64,000 nt of DNA from Voacanga thouarsii (lineage: Eukaryota; Streptophyta; Magnoliopsida; Gentianales; Apocynaceae), in contig JANUWF010002057.1 of assembly GCA_026120185.1 (NCBI GenBank), forward strand, positions 1,364,001 to 1,428,000, read 5' to 3'. Under the pieces are notes generated by a model. That model saw only the letters and a program-made list of their open reading frames with translations, did no database searches and had not been told where the DNA came from. A program made the translations under genes and the position numbers. Below, in pieces: positions 1 to 13,525 of the stretch (positions are counted from its first letter, which is position 1; each line of letters begins with the position of its first letter).

Positions 1-1740
1 ACAAGTAGTTTATGCTATAAGATTGTAGCACGTAAGGAAGGGATATGAGTTCACGATTATCAGGAGTAAGAGCATAGTTTGAACTACCTCTTGCAAGAAT
101 AATACCAAACAAAATCTATGTGCTTGGTATATTTGAATCATTAAAAAAGTTAGCACTGAATGGTGGGAAATATCGATTTGAAATGGTAAGCACACATATT
201 CACAAAGAGTCATAAACAACAGTAGAAATTTATCCCACAAGTTTATTATGCAACATCTGTTATATCTCATTAGAGACGACCTTGAGACAAGTGTTAGCAC
301 TACAGTACGAGTTGTTCATGACAAATTTTAGGCTGGATGTTCGTATCAGAAGGGATAGTATACCAGGAAAGTAGCTGTTGAATTCCTATATGGTATATGG
401 TCCTCTACTTTTAGAGTATTGCCTAACTACATAATGGCATTACGGGATTCAAATCACAGAACAATAATGCACTAGATACACCACGATATTAGTTCCAAAA
501 GCACCAACGTATTATATTTAGGTTCGTATTTCGGTCTTTCAAGCCATTAAGCGAGGGATTTAAGCATTGTCATTATGTGATTTCAATTGACGATGCCCAT
601 TTAAAAGAGGCTTATAGGGGTATTATGTTAATCGCAATGCTAACATCTTGTGTTTCCCTTAGCTTTCGTAGTTGTTAATGCTGAACTATTACAGAGTTGG
701 AGATGGTTTCTTGGACTAGTCCAGAGGTATGTGCTGTGTGAAAGGCATGTTTGTGTTGTGTCCCGCAAGCATCTTGTATGTTATGAGGGAACAACTTGAA
801 TGGACTGAGCCGATAGCAGCCCAGAGGTTCTGTCTACGTCACATCCGTACTAATTTTAAGATTACATTCAAGAATATCGAGTTGAAGCGATTGATATTCA
901 AAGTCAAGATAGGGTGGAAGAAATAGAAGTTCGAATCTATAATGAATGAAATAAGAGCACACAATTAGGAAGTATATAACTGGTTGATGCATATTGACCC
1001 CAAAAAATGGTCACTTTCATATGATGACAAACATCGATACGGTTGTATAACGATAAATTTATCTGTATCGTTGAGTAGTGTTCTTAAAAAAAAAAACACT
1101 AGCATTACCAATCAAAGCACTGGTCAATGCAACATTCACAAAGATTGTCGAATACTTTAATCTGCATTAGTCCAAGGCTACTCACTGCAACAAATCATTT
1201 CTTCCCTTGATATGGAAGGCATTCTAGGTAGCTTCCCAGAAGGATAGAACTTACATGGTTGTGCAGTACAATGAAACAACTAGAATTTTCAATGTAAGAA
1301 TACTCGCAAGAGATGGAGAAAAAGGTAATAATATTTATATAGCGAAATGTCTTCACGAGATTGTACTTGCACAAAATGAAATATCTTTAGATTGTCGTGC
1401 ACACATGTATTCATAGTTTGTCAATATCATGGCTGTCAACATTCTAATTTTGTTTTGCCTATTTACTTAATAGACAAGTATGTTGCAGCTTACATCCATG
1501 ACTTCTATCTTGTTAGCAACGAAAATTCCTAGCTTAACGTTGGCTTTTCATTGGAGAGCTACACACCATCACTTAAAGATAACAGACCTAGGCGGAGGGG
1601 TACCGTATATTTTCAAGGCGAGATGAACTATCGAATTGAAAGGTCCCTTCCAAGATGTGGAACTTGTCATCAAGTAGGACATAACAGGTAAAATTGTAAC
1701 AACAATCACTTCAAACATGAATAATAAATTATGCAATTAG
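1..1740 (+). pseudogene. Decayed MuDR-type (MULE) transposase remnant
   Basis: No long open frame survives, but plus-strand pieces read as a Mutator-like transposase in order. At about 530-660 is the DDE-domain segment around the first catalytic Asp, containing SIDDAHLKEAYRGIML. At 795-870 is a piece resembling the following helix (AAQRFCLRHIRTNFK). From 930 to 1420 are weaker transposase-like stretches (for example IDPKKWSLSY), and around 1655-1690 is a zinc-knuckle-like CGTCHQVGHN. Stops and frame changes separate these pieces. No terminal inverted repeats were found, so the element is either truncated at the window edge or eroded. The first ~500 bases show no clear match and are included only because they lie upstream of the domain. 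The family call rests on the LDGxHLK-like motif and domain order. Confidence 0.65.
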
Positions 1741-1840
1741 ATGCACTTGTATTGTAAAAAAATTATTTAATGATAAATAAATTATTTCATAATGATTTCG
1801 TTCTGTTTTTGCCATTTTTCATCTTTAACCACAAAGTTAA

Positions 1841-3467
1841 CACTACTGGAAAATGGCCTATCACCCACGACAAATTCTGTGGCTGATCGGCCGAATTTTA
1901 TGGCTGATTGACCTCAGTCACGGAACAGCCACGAAAATTTTTTCATGGCTGAAATCGTTAATCAGCCACGGAATATTTTGTGGTTGATAAATAAATTCCA
2001 TGGCTATTTTAATTTAAAATAATTAAATGTTATTTAATTAAAAATAAGGAATCAACCACGAAATTCGATTTCGTGGGTGATTAACCACGAAAATTTCCGT
2101 GGTTGAAAATAACATTCCGTAGCTGATTTAATAAATAATAATTAAATTTTATCCACTTCATGGATCAAGTACACATGATCGTAAGCTTCCAATTAATTAA
2201 TTGAAGAATGTATTGAGTCCTTTGAGAGTTGAGCTCATGACCTCCCATATAACCTCCCATATAAGAGGTTGTGACTTAACCAATTGGGCCAAGTTCAAGA
2301 GTTTGGACATGTCTCTTCTCTCTTTTTTTTTTTTTCCATTTAAACCATTCCTAATATTTATTTTGTATTTTTTTAAAAAATATTAATACTATTAGAAAAT
2401 ACAACAATCTTATTCAATTTACTATGAAATGATATGATTCAATATAATAAATTATTTTGTATATTTATATAATTAAAAGTTTATACACTATTAATTATTT
2501 TACCATTTTTATTAAATAATTTTTACAAATATATACATACATATATATAATATATATGTATGTATTGATATGTGTGTATGTATAAATATATATATATATA
2601 CACACACATATGTATATATATAATATATTTATTTATATAGATAAATATTTATAAAAACATATAAAATAAATATGCATTTTTATTTATATATAAATATTTA
2701 TTTATATATGTTTATAAATATTTATATTTATATTCATATTTAAAATATTTTATATATATTTATATATAATTAGTTATATATAAATAAATATTAATCTATA
2801 TATAAATATTTTTAAATATTTATTTATAAATATATATTGATCAAAGATTTTCGTAACTGATTTGTAGGAGATCAACCACGAAAAATATCTGTGGTTGATT
2901 TGTGACTGATCACCTACGAATCAGGCACGAATCAATTAAAAAAATGATTATATATTGATAAAAGATTTCTGTGACTGATTTATGGGCGAATTAACCACGA
3001 ATCAGCCGCGGATATTTTCGTGGCTGATCACCTATAAATCAGTCACAAAAAATTAAAAAAATTTGATTATATATTGATAAAAGATTTTCATAGGTGATCA
3101 GTCACAAAAATATATGTGGTTGATTTATCTACGAATTATTCATGAAAAACTTTTATCAAATATTGATTATTTATTGAAAAAAGATTTTCACGAAACAACC
3201 ACGGATATTTTCGTGACTAAGCATTTATGAATCAGTCACGAAAATCTTTTACCAATATATAATTAATTTTTTAAAAATTTTTCGTGGCTGATTCGTAGAT
3301 GATCAATTATAAATCAGCCACTGATATTTTTTGTGGTTGATCTCTTACGAATCAGCTACGAAAATCTTTGATTCATATATTCACAATTTTTTAAAAATTT
3401 TTGTGGCTGATTCGTGGGTGATTTCCTACGCCAATTTCTGTGGTTGATTGCCCAATTTCTAGTAGTG
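1841..3467. mobile_element. Non-autonomous CACTA (En/Spm-type) DNA transposon
   Basis: The left end begins CACTACTGGAAA and the right end is the inverse, TTTCTAGTAGTG, the terminal signature of plant CACTA elements. The trinucleotide TAA lies directly outside both ends (1838-1840 and 3468-3470), matching the 3-bp duplication made by this superfamily. Both subterminal regions are packed with a 13-15-bp motif close to TCAGCCACGAAAAT in both orientations, as expected for transposase-binding subterminal repeats. The core (about 2330-2850) is almost pure A+T. No transposase coding is visible, so mobility would depend on an autonomous relative. Confidence 0.9.
2330..2850. repeat. AT-rich core of the CACTA element
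   Basis: About 500 bases made almost entirely of A and T with many TATATA/ATTTAT permutations. It lies between the two arrays of subterminal repeats. It contains no gene. Confidence 0.8.
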
Positions 3468-4349
3468 TAAATGAAATATCTTTCACTTTGTTACATTTTT
3501 AAATTAAAGAAAATATCATTTGGATTATGAATAAGTAGATGACGGGAACCACAAAGATTATAGGGTGCATTTAGAAGAGTGAATACGTCCTGCATCAGCC
3601 AAAATGCTTTGGCTTAATACGTTGTATAACAATTAAAAAAAAAATTCAAAAATGGAGAACACATTAGAAGAGTGAATGCGTCCTGCATCAGCCAAAATGC
3701 TTTGGCTTAATATGTTGTGTAACAATTAAAAAAATTTCAAAAATGGAGAACACATTCTTTTCTTCTAAGACGCATTCGTTAAATACACCCTCTATTTAAT
3801 CAGAATGTTTTGCCTTAATGCGTCGTATAACAATTTAAAATTTTCAAAAAATAATAAAATATAATTTAAGACGTATTTGTCGAATACATCCTATTTTAGT
3901 TTGGATACATCCTCGAATGTGTCAATGTCAAATTAAGACAATCTTCAGGAGTTGGGTCAAATGTTTGAGGCCATTCTGATAAAAAACTCAAAGACTTATA
4001 TGTAGAGAGAGAGGAGGAAAAAGCTAGTTTTTAGTAATGTATCTCTTAATATCTCCAAAATGCGTTTTCATCTTTCGCTAAGTCGCACAAGAATGCTTAA
4101 CTTCAATCCCCAAAATCGACAAACCTTCATACGGTCTTTCTGTAATTGTAGGTAGTCCATGCAGTTTCATAAGCAATTGCACATCTATTTTGTTTATACT
4201 CCTTTCAAGTTAATCATGATGCTTCTCATATGAGTCAAATTTTGTTAAGAGATTTTGTTACCATAGGGATTGTTACTTTATGATCCCTACATAATTTATC
4301 ATGCATTTAATTTTGTCATGTAAAATATCTTAAATATGATGGTTGTTTT
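3468..4349. other. Non-coding spacer with a short tandem duplication
   Basis: No gene is visible. The notable content is a ~93-bp unit beginning near TTAGAAGAGTGAAT that occurs at about 3569 and again at about 3663, with a third decayed partial copy near 3795-3855. The remainder is low-complexity AT-rich DNA that ends at the upstream target duplication of the Copia element. Confidence 0.6.
3569..3760. repeat. ~93-bp tandem duplication
   Basis: Two nearly identical units share GCATCAGCCAAAATGCTTTG and a following AACAATTAAAAAA tract, spaced about 93 bases apart. A third, diverged copy of the motif (AATGTTTTGCCTTAATGCG) follows at about 3803. No coding function is apparent. Confidence 0.7.
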
Positions 4350-6153
4350 TGTTGGGATGTATACCCTCTTAGACTAGGTTTCTGATGTAAAAAATCGAAT
4401 ATTTTTAATAAAAAAATTTATTTTCAGGAATTGTTTGTGAATTTACAATTTTATTTGTGCACAATTATGTTGGAAAAGACCTATTGTGTTTACGTAAGTG
4501 GTCCATGTGAATGGAGGTTTTTTATAGTAAGGTATGAATCACTTAACATATAAACTTTTGTTCTTAATCGATTGATGAGAATGAGAATCTCATCACGTCT
4601 AGGTTATTATATTGTGAATTCTAAATGGAAAATGGCTTACTTTTAGTCAGTGAGTAGTCCACTCACTTCATGACATAAGCGTATTTTGAATACGTAGAAC
4701 AGGACCTGTAGTAGTAGTTTCTAAAAGTACTATATGGTAGAAACCTAAAGTACTACCGCTACAACGTTGACTAATACTTTACGATTTGAGTATGAGTTGG
4801 TAATCTGATGAAGTTAGAAGCATATACTTTGATATGCTATAGTTGAAGTTCTACCGTAGGGCCAATATACTTGCATGTTGGGTATGTGTGACTAGTTAGT
4901 TAAGACAGATTTGTACAAGATAATTTCTATACTATATCACCCCTTGTGATTGTCTAAATGATCTAAATATCCAGGGCCCTGGAAAACATGACTTGGATGT
5001 TTGCTTTAGGGTAGCTCCATTGGAAAGCGGAAATAATCCAGGAAGTCGTGGATCATTGGACTAGAGGCCTAAGGATGGTAGATGTAATTTAGAGAGGTGT
5101 TATTACACTTTTTCCTCTCTGAATGTATGGCGATGTATAGAGGGGTATTTTAGTCATTACACCTGTAAGTCGGAGACTTTGCTAACGCAACACTGTCTTT
5201 GGGGTCAATATTTCTTTATAGTGATATTAGAAAATATTTAAAATGCAAAATACTGTTATTTATATGGTAAGGGTATTTTGGTCATTTAGTAGCTAAGGCT
5301 GTGTGTCTTTTGGTCCACAGTATAGATCGTGAGTCCTAATTAAACACGGGCTAATGAATTAAATTAAAAAGAATTTATTTTATTTAAGTAGCCTGATTTA
5401 ATTATTATGTTAGAATAAAATAAAGGTTCATGGAGGGAGAGAATTAATTAAATTAGTTTAGTGGGTTAATTAATTATTCAGGGTTTTGGCTCAATTTGAA
5501 TAATTAGGGATTAACCTGAGACTAAATTGATTTAGGCTTATTTAATTGGACTGGTTTATTTAGGTTGGAAAAATTAATTATTTGTTGGGCCATTAAGTTG
5601 GTTCTAACTAGAATAATTAATTAAGCCCAAAAGGTTAAACTAAGAGTCTAATAACCCAATCCAATTTAACATAAGGTTTTATTTATGTTAAATAGGAGGA
5701 TTGCAAACAACGTTGTGGTGGTCACACACTTTCTGAGAGACGGCTTCTTCTCTGTGGAAGAAGGGCAGGCGTCTCTTTTTTTCGCTCCAGGAAAATTCCC
5801 TAACCTATTAGTTGTTCACCAAACGGTAATTAGGTAGGCTATATATTAGAAGATCGAGAGTTCGACATTCATATACATGCAAAGATGGAGTATGAGGTTT
5901 GCAGGAATCACACAAGAGGCTTCCATCAGCACACCTACCTCAGTTGCGCACGTTCCGATCCAGTCACCTTTGAGAACCAAAAGGAGAGGTAAAATTTTTA
6001 AAACATCGGGATTGGGACAGGGCACAACCGGCGCTGGCTAGGGCTGCTGGAGCCGGCACTGGCCCTGCCCTGGAATTCCTGTTCTTGTTTTTCCAATTTT
6101 TTTATGTTCTCTTCTGCTGCGTGTCCTGTGTTTTTTCGCTTTCCGTGCCTTCA
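4350..6153 (+). repeat. 5' LTR of Copia copy A
   Basis: 1804 bp, TG...CA ends, homologous throughout to the 3' LTR at 11713-13520 with scattered substitutions and small indels (for example the extra ~19-bp repeat around 13198-13220 in the 3' copy). It is much longer than most Copia LTRs and carries no open frame. The divergence between the two LTRs indicates that the insertion is not very recent. Confidence 0.93.
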
Positions 6154-6154
6154 A

Positions 6155-6166
6155 TTGGTATTAGAG
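6155..6166 (+). other. Primer binding site of Copia copy A
   Basis: TTGGTATTAGAG starts two bases after the LTR end. It is one substitution from the TGGTATCAGAG complement of initiator methionine tRNA used by most plant Copia elements. Confidence 0.85.
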
Positions 6167-7896
6167 TATGAAAGTTTTGTGAAAATATAGGGAGCATGCA
6201 TCTAGATGAATAAAACTGACATATATGTGTGATTAAAATTGTGATCCTTCGCTGTTTATGGTATGGATAGATTCTCTGTTAAACCTCGTGGGCGGAGGTA
6301 TAGGAATCTGTAATTTACTGTTTTTCTTAGTAAATTGTGTAAGCCCAATGTTTATGGGTATAGGCGATTGTTGGTTTTGGTTGATTTTATTGTATTCGGT
6401 TTGAAATCGGAGAGCCATCGAAGCCAAAAGTTGTGTAGAAAAACAGAGAAAATTCGCAGAAGAAAATCGCAGAAAAAAAAAACTGCAGGAAGAGGCGAAT
6501 AGAGCCGAACCATCACTGGCTAGACCTCCCAAACCGGCACCGGCTAGGGTCCGGAAGGCCGGTCCGCACTGTTTCTCCTGGATTTTGGTTTTGTGTGGCG
6601 GGTGCAGTGGACCAAAGTTCAGATGGGGTGGCTGATCCAGTGCGGTGGGTGCAGTGAACCAAGGAATTTTTTTTAAAAATTTTTTCTTATAATTTTTCTT
6701 GCAATTTTCTTTTGGTTTTGGGGTCCTTACCAGGCAAAGTTAATATTTTGAAATAGTTAATATTCAAGGAATATTTTTGCATGAAAAATATTAGTAAGGG
6801 ATTTTAGGATTAAACAAGACCGTTAATTAATTGATTAATATGTTTAATTCTATTATCTGGGCACTTGTGTTTAAAAATAAAAGAGCATGAAAACGTCTAC
6901 TGTTTTTTAGGATGCTATTTATTTTTGGTACCTATGTGCACGTTTTCTCAAAAACTAAAGTATTTGGGAATGTTTTGACAAGAAAAATATTTTTCTACAA
7001 ATTAAATGGTTATTTTAGCTTGAACAAAAATTAATCCTTAGATATTTTTTCAAAGAATTTAATCATTGACATAGAAAATATATTGGATTTAGATATTTTT
7101 GTAAGGTTAAAATAGAAAACCATTTTGTTTTAGTTTGGCACAAGAAAAATTATTTTGTCAAATAAACTTGATACCAAAGTCTCTAGAAATTTTTAATTGA
7201 AAATTTTTTAAAATCATTAAGTCTTTAACTTAAATAAAATTAATCCATGGGAAAAACTCTCAAAGGATATAAGTCTTGACATAGAGATTTTTATGAATTT
7301 AGACATTTTATTTTTGAGTTAATGGAAAACTTAATGGAAATTTTCAAAAGGATATTTTTCAGAAAATCCTTGTTTTAAAAGACTAAGTGGGAGAGGGATT
7401 TCAACGGCTCTATAGCTTCCATCACGATCCTCATTAGAGATCGTGTGTCCCCTCGCGTCATCCTGGGAGTGAACCCGTATAGGATGGGGATATCACAAGG
7501 ATTTAGATCTAATAGAAGGATGTAATTAATAACTCGGGGCATGTACTATGATCAGCCAACCCTTCGTTGGAGGTCATAGTGCGAGGTATGTCCATAGGAA
7601 ATGAGAGGAAACGGCCATTCCCTCGATGGAGTTATCTTCTAGATCATTACCTAAAAGGGAAATTAATTTGTGGTGGTTAACACATTTAACTTAGGAAACT
7701 GTTAATTTTTCTAAGAAGCTATGTCAGTTTTCCTAAGAGCCAAATTGATTATTATCAGTTTTGATAATAAGGATAAAGTGCACAAATTTGTTTTGTTTTC
7801 ACAAACTGAATATTTCTTCTTTTATTTTTTGATTTTTCAAAAATAGTGAGAGGTTCTTTTAGTCCATTGGCCGTTATTCTCCGAGAGAATAAGTTA
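6167..7896 (+). other. Untranslated leader of Copia copy A
   Basis: About 1.7 kb between the primer site and the gag start with no sustained open frame. A GC-richer stretch around 6520-6660 contains repeats of a GTGCAGTGGACC-like motif. A similar leader is seen in inverse orientation in copy B (29450-31211), so it is a family trait rather than a later insertion. A 99-codon antisense frame here (6233-6532) matches nothing recognised. Confidence 0.7.
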
Positions 7897-10800
7897 ATGG
7901 GATCAAACTATGTGGACTGAAAAAGGAACCTGGACATAATACTCACAGCGGAAGAGTATAAGTATGTTATTTACGAAACTTGCCCTGTTATCGGGGAGGG
8001 TTCCACCGCTGAGAAACGTGAGGCTGAAAAGGCATGGAAGATCGCCGACGAGATGGCTTGTTGTTACATGTTGGCCTCCATGTCTAATGTGCTCTAATCC
8101 AAACATGAGCACATGACCACTGCGTATGGCATAACCCAATCATTAGCTACGATGTTCGCGGATAAGAGCCAGCCCGTAAGGCAGGAGGCTCTTCGAACCA
8201 TCATTAACACTAAGATGGCTGAGGGAGCATCCGTCAGAGAGCATATGCTCAAAATGATTGCTGTTTTTTAGGAGACAAAAATCTTAGGGGCTGTTATTGA
8301 TCCCCGAGAGCTAAGTGGACATGGTTCTCGAATCTCTATCGGGTTCCTTTACTCAGTTCAAATTGAATTATAACATGAACAAGTTGAACATGGGCTTGAC
8401 TGAGTTGATGAAGGAGCTCTAGATGGTAGAGAAGGTCATGAAGCCACAATCTAAGGCTATGATTGTTAAGGCTTCATCTTCTAGAATTTGGCCCAAGCTC
8501 AGAAAGTTCAAGAAGAAGAAGGGGAACGCAGCGGTCCCAAAGACAAATCCAAGGGCAAGTGCTTCAACTGTGGACTGAAGGGACACTGAAAAAAGAAGTG
8601 TTCAGATCTTCAAGCTAAGAAAAACCCACAGGTAATGTTTTCTATCTAGAGTCTATATCAATGTTGAATCAACTTCCACTTGGATTATTGATTTAGGAGC
8701 CACTGATCACATCTGTAACTCCTTATAGGGGTTTAGAAAGATAAGAAGACTCCAGAAGGGCGAATATGGACTACGTGTGGGAAATGGAGCACAAGTTTGG
8801 TCCCTTGCAGTGGGAGAATTGGATTTTGTTTTTTATTGTAATAGAATAGTGGTTTTGAAAGATATTTTATATGTATCTGGATTTAGACAGAATTTGATTT
8901 CGGTTGCGAAACTAATAAATTAAGAATATTCTATATCTTTCCATTCTAGTATTTCTATTAATAGCGATGGAGAAATTTTTTGTATTAGGCACATGTATGA
9001 TAATTTATTTTTCTTAAACCTTATTAACAATCAATTAAATAACGCTCGATCTGAACCTTTAACAAGGAAGAGAAAGACCAATGTCAATGACTCTTATCTT
9101 TGGCATCTAAAGTTGGGACATATCAACTCAACCAGGATTCAGAGGTTGATCCATGATGGGCCCTTGGGCTCATCGAGATTGAAAAATTGATCTCAGTGTG
9201 AATCATGCCTAATGGGAAAAATGACCAAAGATCATTTACCCCTAAGGTGGATATAGCCAAGAAGGTATTGAGTCTTGTTGACACTGATGTATGTGGTCTC
9301 CTGTCTACACCAGTTAGAGGAGATTTTGAATAATTCATCACTTTTACAGATGATTGTACAAGGTTTGGTTACGTTTACCTGATGAGACGTAAGTCTGACT
9401 CTTTTGACAAGTTCAAAGAGTTTAAGGCTGAAGTGGAGCGTCGGACAAGTAAATTGATCAAGACCTTATGATCGGATCGTGGTGGAGAGTACCTCCTTTG
9501 TGAATTTAAGGATTACACGGTACATCATGGAATAATATCCTAACTCTCTGTGTTGGGGACGCCCCAACAGAACGGAGTAGCTGAGAGAAAGAACAGGACA
9601 TTGATAGAAATTGTCCGAAGCATGATGTCTCATGCTAGTTTTTCAGTGTCTTTTTGGGGATATGCCTTGGAACTGCAGCATATATTCTGAACTTGATGCC
9701 TTCCAAATCAGTACCTAGGACTCCTTATGAGATGTGGATTGGGCGTAAGCCAAGTTTGAATCATTTTAGGATATAGGGTTGTCCAGCTTATGTAATGGTT
9801 AAGGGTGACAAGTTGGAACCAAGATCAGAATTATGCTATTTTGTTGGGTATCCAAAAAGGACAAAGGGTAGTTACTTTTATCATCCTAAGGAGTAGAAGG
9901 TACTGGTTAGTACCAATGCTAGATACTTAGAGGATAATCAAAGCACTTCCACGAAAGGTTCAACTAGGTTGGAATTGGAGGATAAGTTATCTTCGAAAGT
10001 AATTTCTTCTGACCTGATTGTGGAACAAGAAGAGGTACAGCCTCGCTTGTACATATAAAGCTTCGTCATAGTGGGAGAGTGTCTAGGGTTCCAGAGAGAT
10101 GGACTGGAGAAGCTTTTGAGCTGGTCTCTGACCATCAGGAACAAGACCATACTAGATATGAGGAGGCTATTGCTGATGCTGATGCAAATCTGTGGCATGA
10201 AGCAATGAAAGACAAGATTGAGTCTGTATTTCAATCAGGTTTGGGATATTGTAGCTTCACCTGAAGGGATAAAACTCATAGGGTGTAAGTGGGTATACAA
10301 GAGAAGGTGGAAACCTTCAAAGCTAGGCTTGTGGCGAAGGAGTATACTCAGAAAGAGGAATCGACTATGAGGAAACCTTTTCCCCTGTAGCCATGCTTAA
10401 GTCCATCCGTATCCTCCTTGATATCGCATATCATTATGACTACGAGATATGACAAATGAATGTCAAGACGGCATTTTTAAATGGCCATCTTAGTGAAGAC
10501 ATCTATATGTCCCAACTGGAAGGCTTTATTGCTAAAGGTCAATAGCATATGGTTTGCAAGTTTAAGAAGTCCATTTATGGACTTAAGCAGGCATCAAGGG
10601 CATGAAACATTCGTTTTGATAAGATTGTAAAGTCTTATGGTTTTGTTCAAAATAAGGATGAACCATGCGTGTACAGGAAACTTGAAGGCATTAATGTGGT
10701 TTTTCTTGTCTTGTATGTGTATGACATTCTACTCATTAAAAATGATATAAGGTCATTGTCATCTACAAAGGTTTGACTGTCTAGTCAATTCAATATAAAG

Positions 10801-11696
10801 GACTTGGGAGAAGCCAACTACATTCTCGGGATTAGACTTCTTAGAAATAGAAAGTAGAGAATGTTAGAATTATCTCAAGCGGCATACATTGATAAGATGC
10901 TGGCCAGGTACCGTATGAACTCATGCAAGGGAGTTATAATTCCTTGCAGGCATAGGTTGTCACTTTCTTCAAGTGACTGTCCTAAATCTCAAGAAGAAAA
11001 GGACAGAATGAATAGGATTCCTTACGCTTCGATTGTGGAAAGTCTCATGTAGTCATGCTGTGTACTAGGTCTGATATCTGCTTTGTCGTATGCTTGATTA
11101 GCAGATATTAGTCAAACCATAGGGAGGTCCATTGGCAAACTGTAAAGTATATACTCAAGTACCTAAAGGGAACGAGAGATTATATGCTGGTTTACAGGAC
11201 TGATGACTTGGTTCCTAAAGGATACACAGATTCAGACTTTCAAGTAGATAAGGATGAGAGAAAATTCACTAGTGAATATATCTTCACATTGTCTGGAGGA
11301 GCTATTTCATGGAGGAGTATCAAGTAATCTTGCATTACTAACTCAACCATGGAAGCTGAGTATGTGACAGCTTCAGAGGCATCCAATAAAGCAGTCTGGC
11401 TCCGGAAGTTCTTTTCAGAACTTGGAGTCGTGCCACACATGGACAGGGCGATTGTGATGTATTGCAACAACACTGGAGCAGTATCGCAATCCAAAGAATC
11501 TCAGAACTACAAGAAGGGAAAGCATATCGAGAGGTAGTACCACCTGATTTGGAATTTCATCTAGAGACGGGAAGTTGTGGTGGAACAGATTGCCTCTGAG
11601 AACAATCTAGCAGATCGATTCACTAAGTCTTTGGCTGTCTTCAAGAGATACTTAAAAGCCATAGAAGTGGGCACCTACGGACTTACTTATTCTTAG
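7897..11696 (+). pseudogene. Degenerate Copia gag-pol of copy A
   Basis: Reading with frame changes gives gag from the ATG at 7897, a zinc knuckle (about 8555-8605), aspartic protease (about 8670-8710), GAG-pre-integrase with its H..LGH motif (about 9090-9180), integrase core (about 9290-9600), reverse transcriptase (about 10300-10750) and RNase H (about 11340-11600). The frame is closed within about 10 codons of the start (TGG to TGA at about 7918) and again many times. The protease motif reads DLGAT where DSGAT is expected, and the polymerase box reads YVYD instead of YVDD. These lesions hit catalytic residues, so the polyprotein would be dead even without stops. Confidence 0.88.
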
Positions 11697-11712
11697 ATTG
11701 CAATTGGGTGAT

Positions 11713-13520
11713 TGTTGGGATATATGCCCTCTTAGACTAGATTTTTGATGTAAAAAATCGAATGTTTTTAATAAAATAATTTATTTTCAAAAATTATTTG
11801 TGAATTTATAATTTTATTTGTACACAATTACGTTTGGAAAAGACTCATTATGTTTAAGTAAGTGATCCATGTAAATGGAGGTCTTTCACAGTAAGGTATG
11901 AATCACGGGTTACTTAACACATAAACTTTTGTTCTTAACTGATTGATGAGAATGAGAATCTCATCATGTCTAAATTATTATATTGTGAATTCTAAATGGA
12001 GAATGGCTTACCTTTAGTCAGTGAGTAGTCCACTCACTTCATGACATAATCGTATTTTGAATACATAGAACATGACCTGTAGTAATGGTTTCTAAAAGTA
12101 CTATACGGTAGAAATCTAGATTACTACCGTTACAGCGTGGACTAGTACTCTACGACTTGAGTATGAGTTGGTGGTCTGACGAAGTTGGAAGCATATACTT
12201 TGATATGCTATAGTTGAGGTTCTATCGTATGACTAACATACTTGCATGTTAGGTATGTGTGACTAGTTAGTTAAGACAGATTTGTATAAGAGAATTTTTA
12301 TACTATATCGCCCCTTGTGGTTGTCTAAATGATCTAAATATCCAGGGCCCTGGAAAACATGACTTGGATGTTTGCTTTAGGGTAGCTCCATTGGAAAGCG
12401 GAAATAATCCAGGAAGTCGTGGATCATTGGATTAGAGGCCTAAGGATGGTAGATGTCATTTAGAGAGGTGTTAGTACACTTTTTCCTCTCTGAATGTATG
12501 GCGATGTATAGAGGGGTATTTTAGTCATTATACCTGTAGGTCGGAGACTTTGCTAACGTAGCACTGTCATTGGGGTCAATATTTCTTTATGGTGATATTA
12601 GAAAATATTTAAAATGCAAAATATAGCTATTTATATGGTAAAAGTATTTTTGTCATTTTAGTAACCAAGGTGGTGTATATTTTGGTCCCCAATATAGACC
12701 GTGAGTCCTAATTAAATACGGGTTAAGAAATTAAATTAAATTAAATAGAAATTATTTTATTTAAGTAGCCTGATTTAATTATTGGGTTAGAATAAAATAA
12801 AGGTCTATGCAGAGAGAGAATTAATTAAATTTGTTTAATTGGTTAATTAATTATTCATGACTTTGGCCCAATTTGAATAATTAGGGATTAACTTGGGACT
12901 AAACTGATTTAGGCTTATTTAATTGGACTAGTTTATTTGGGCTGAAAAAATTAATTATTTGTTGGACCATTAAGTTGATTCTAACTAAAATAATTAATTA
13001 AGCCCAAAAGGTTAAACTAAGAGTCCAATGACTCAATCCAGTTTAACCTAGGGTTTTATTTAGGTTAAATAGGAGAATTGCAAACAATGTTATGGTAGTC
13101 ACACACTCTCCGAGAGACGACTTATTCTCTGTGGAAAAAGGCCAGGCATCTTTCTTTCGCTCTAAGAAAATTCCCTAGCCTTACTTGTTCACCAAACGGT
13201 AGTTAGGCAGGCCATACGGTAGTTAGGCATGCCATATACTGGAAAATCGAGAGTTCGGAGAGTAGGAAGCTTGCAGGAATCGCACTAGAGGCTTCCGCCA
13301 GCACACCTACTTCAGTTGCGAACGTTCTGGTCCAACCACCTTTGAGAACCGAGAGGTAAAATTTTTAAAACATCGGGATTGGGACAGGGCGCAACTGGTG
13401 CCGGCTAGGGCTGCTGAAGCCGACGTCGACCCTACCCTGAAATCTCTATTCTTGTTTTTTCAAATTTTTTATGTTCACTTTCTCTACGTGCCCTGTATTT
13501 TCCCGCTTTCTGCGCCTTCA
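11713..13520 (+). repeat. 3' LTR of Copia copy A
   Basis: 1808 bp starting TGTTGGGATA and ending CCTTCA, followed by the GTTTT target duplication. It is preceded by a purine-containing AATTGGGTGAT stretch that serves as polypurine tract in this family (the same position in copy B reads AAGTGGGAGAT). Confidence 0.93.
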
Positions 13521-13525
13521 GTTTT

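Larger units (their letters stand above)
4350..13520 (+). mobile_element. Full-length Ty1/Copia retrotransposon (copy A), degenerate
   Basis: Two LTRs (4350-6153 and 11713-13520) both start TGTTGGGA and end CCTTCA. The pentamer GTTTT sits immediately outside each end (4345-4349 and 13521-13525), a matching target duplication. A tRNA-iMet-type primer site (TTGGTATTAGAG) follows the 5' LTR. Internal order is gag, zinc knuckle, protease, integrase, reverse transcriptase, RNase H, the Copia order. Coding is broken by many stops, so it is not autonomous. A minus-strand relative (copy B) lies at 23.6-33.3 kb. Confidence 0.95.

Noticed and set aside
729..926. 65-codon plus-strand frame as a separate small gene
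   Set aside because: It is a frame-shifted part of the decayed MULE transposase, including the QRFCLRHIRTNFK segment.
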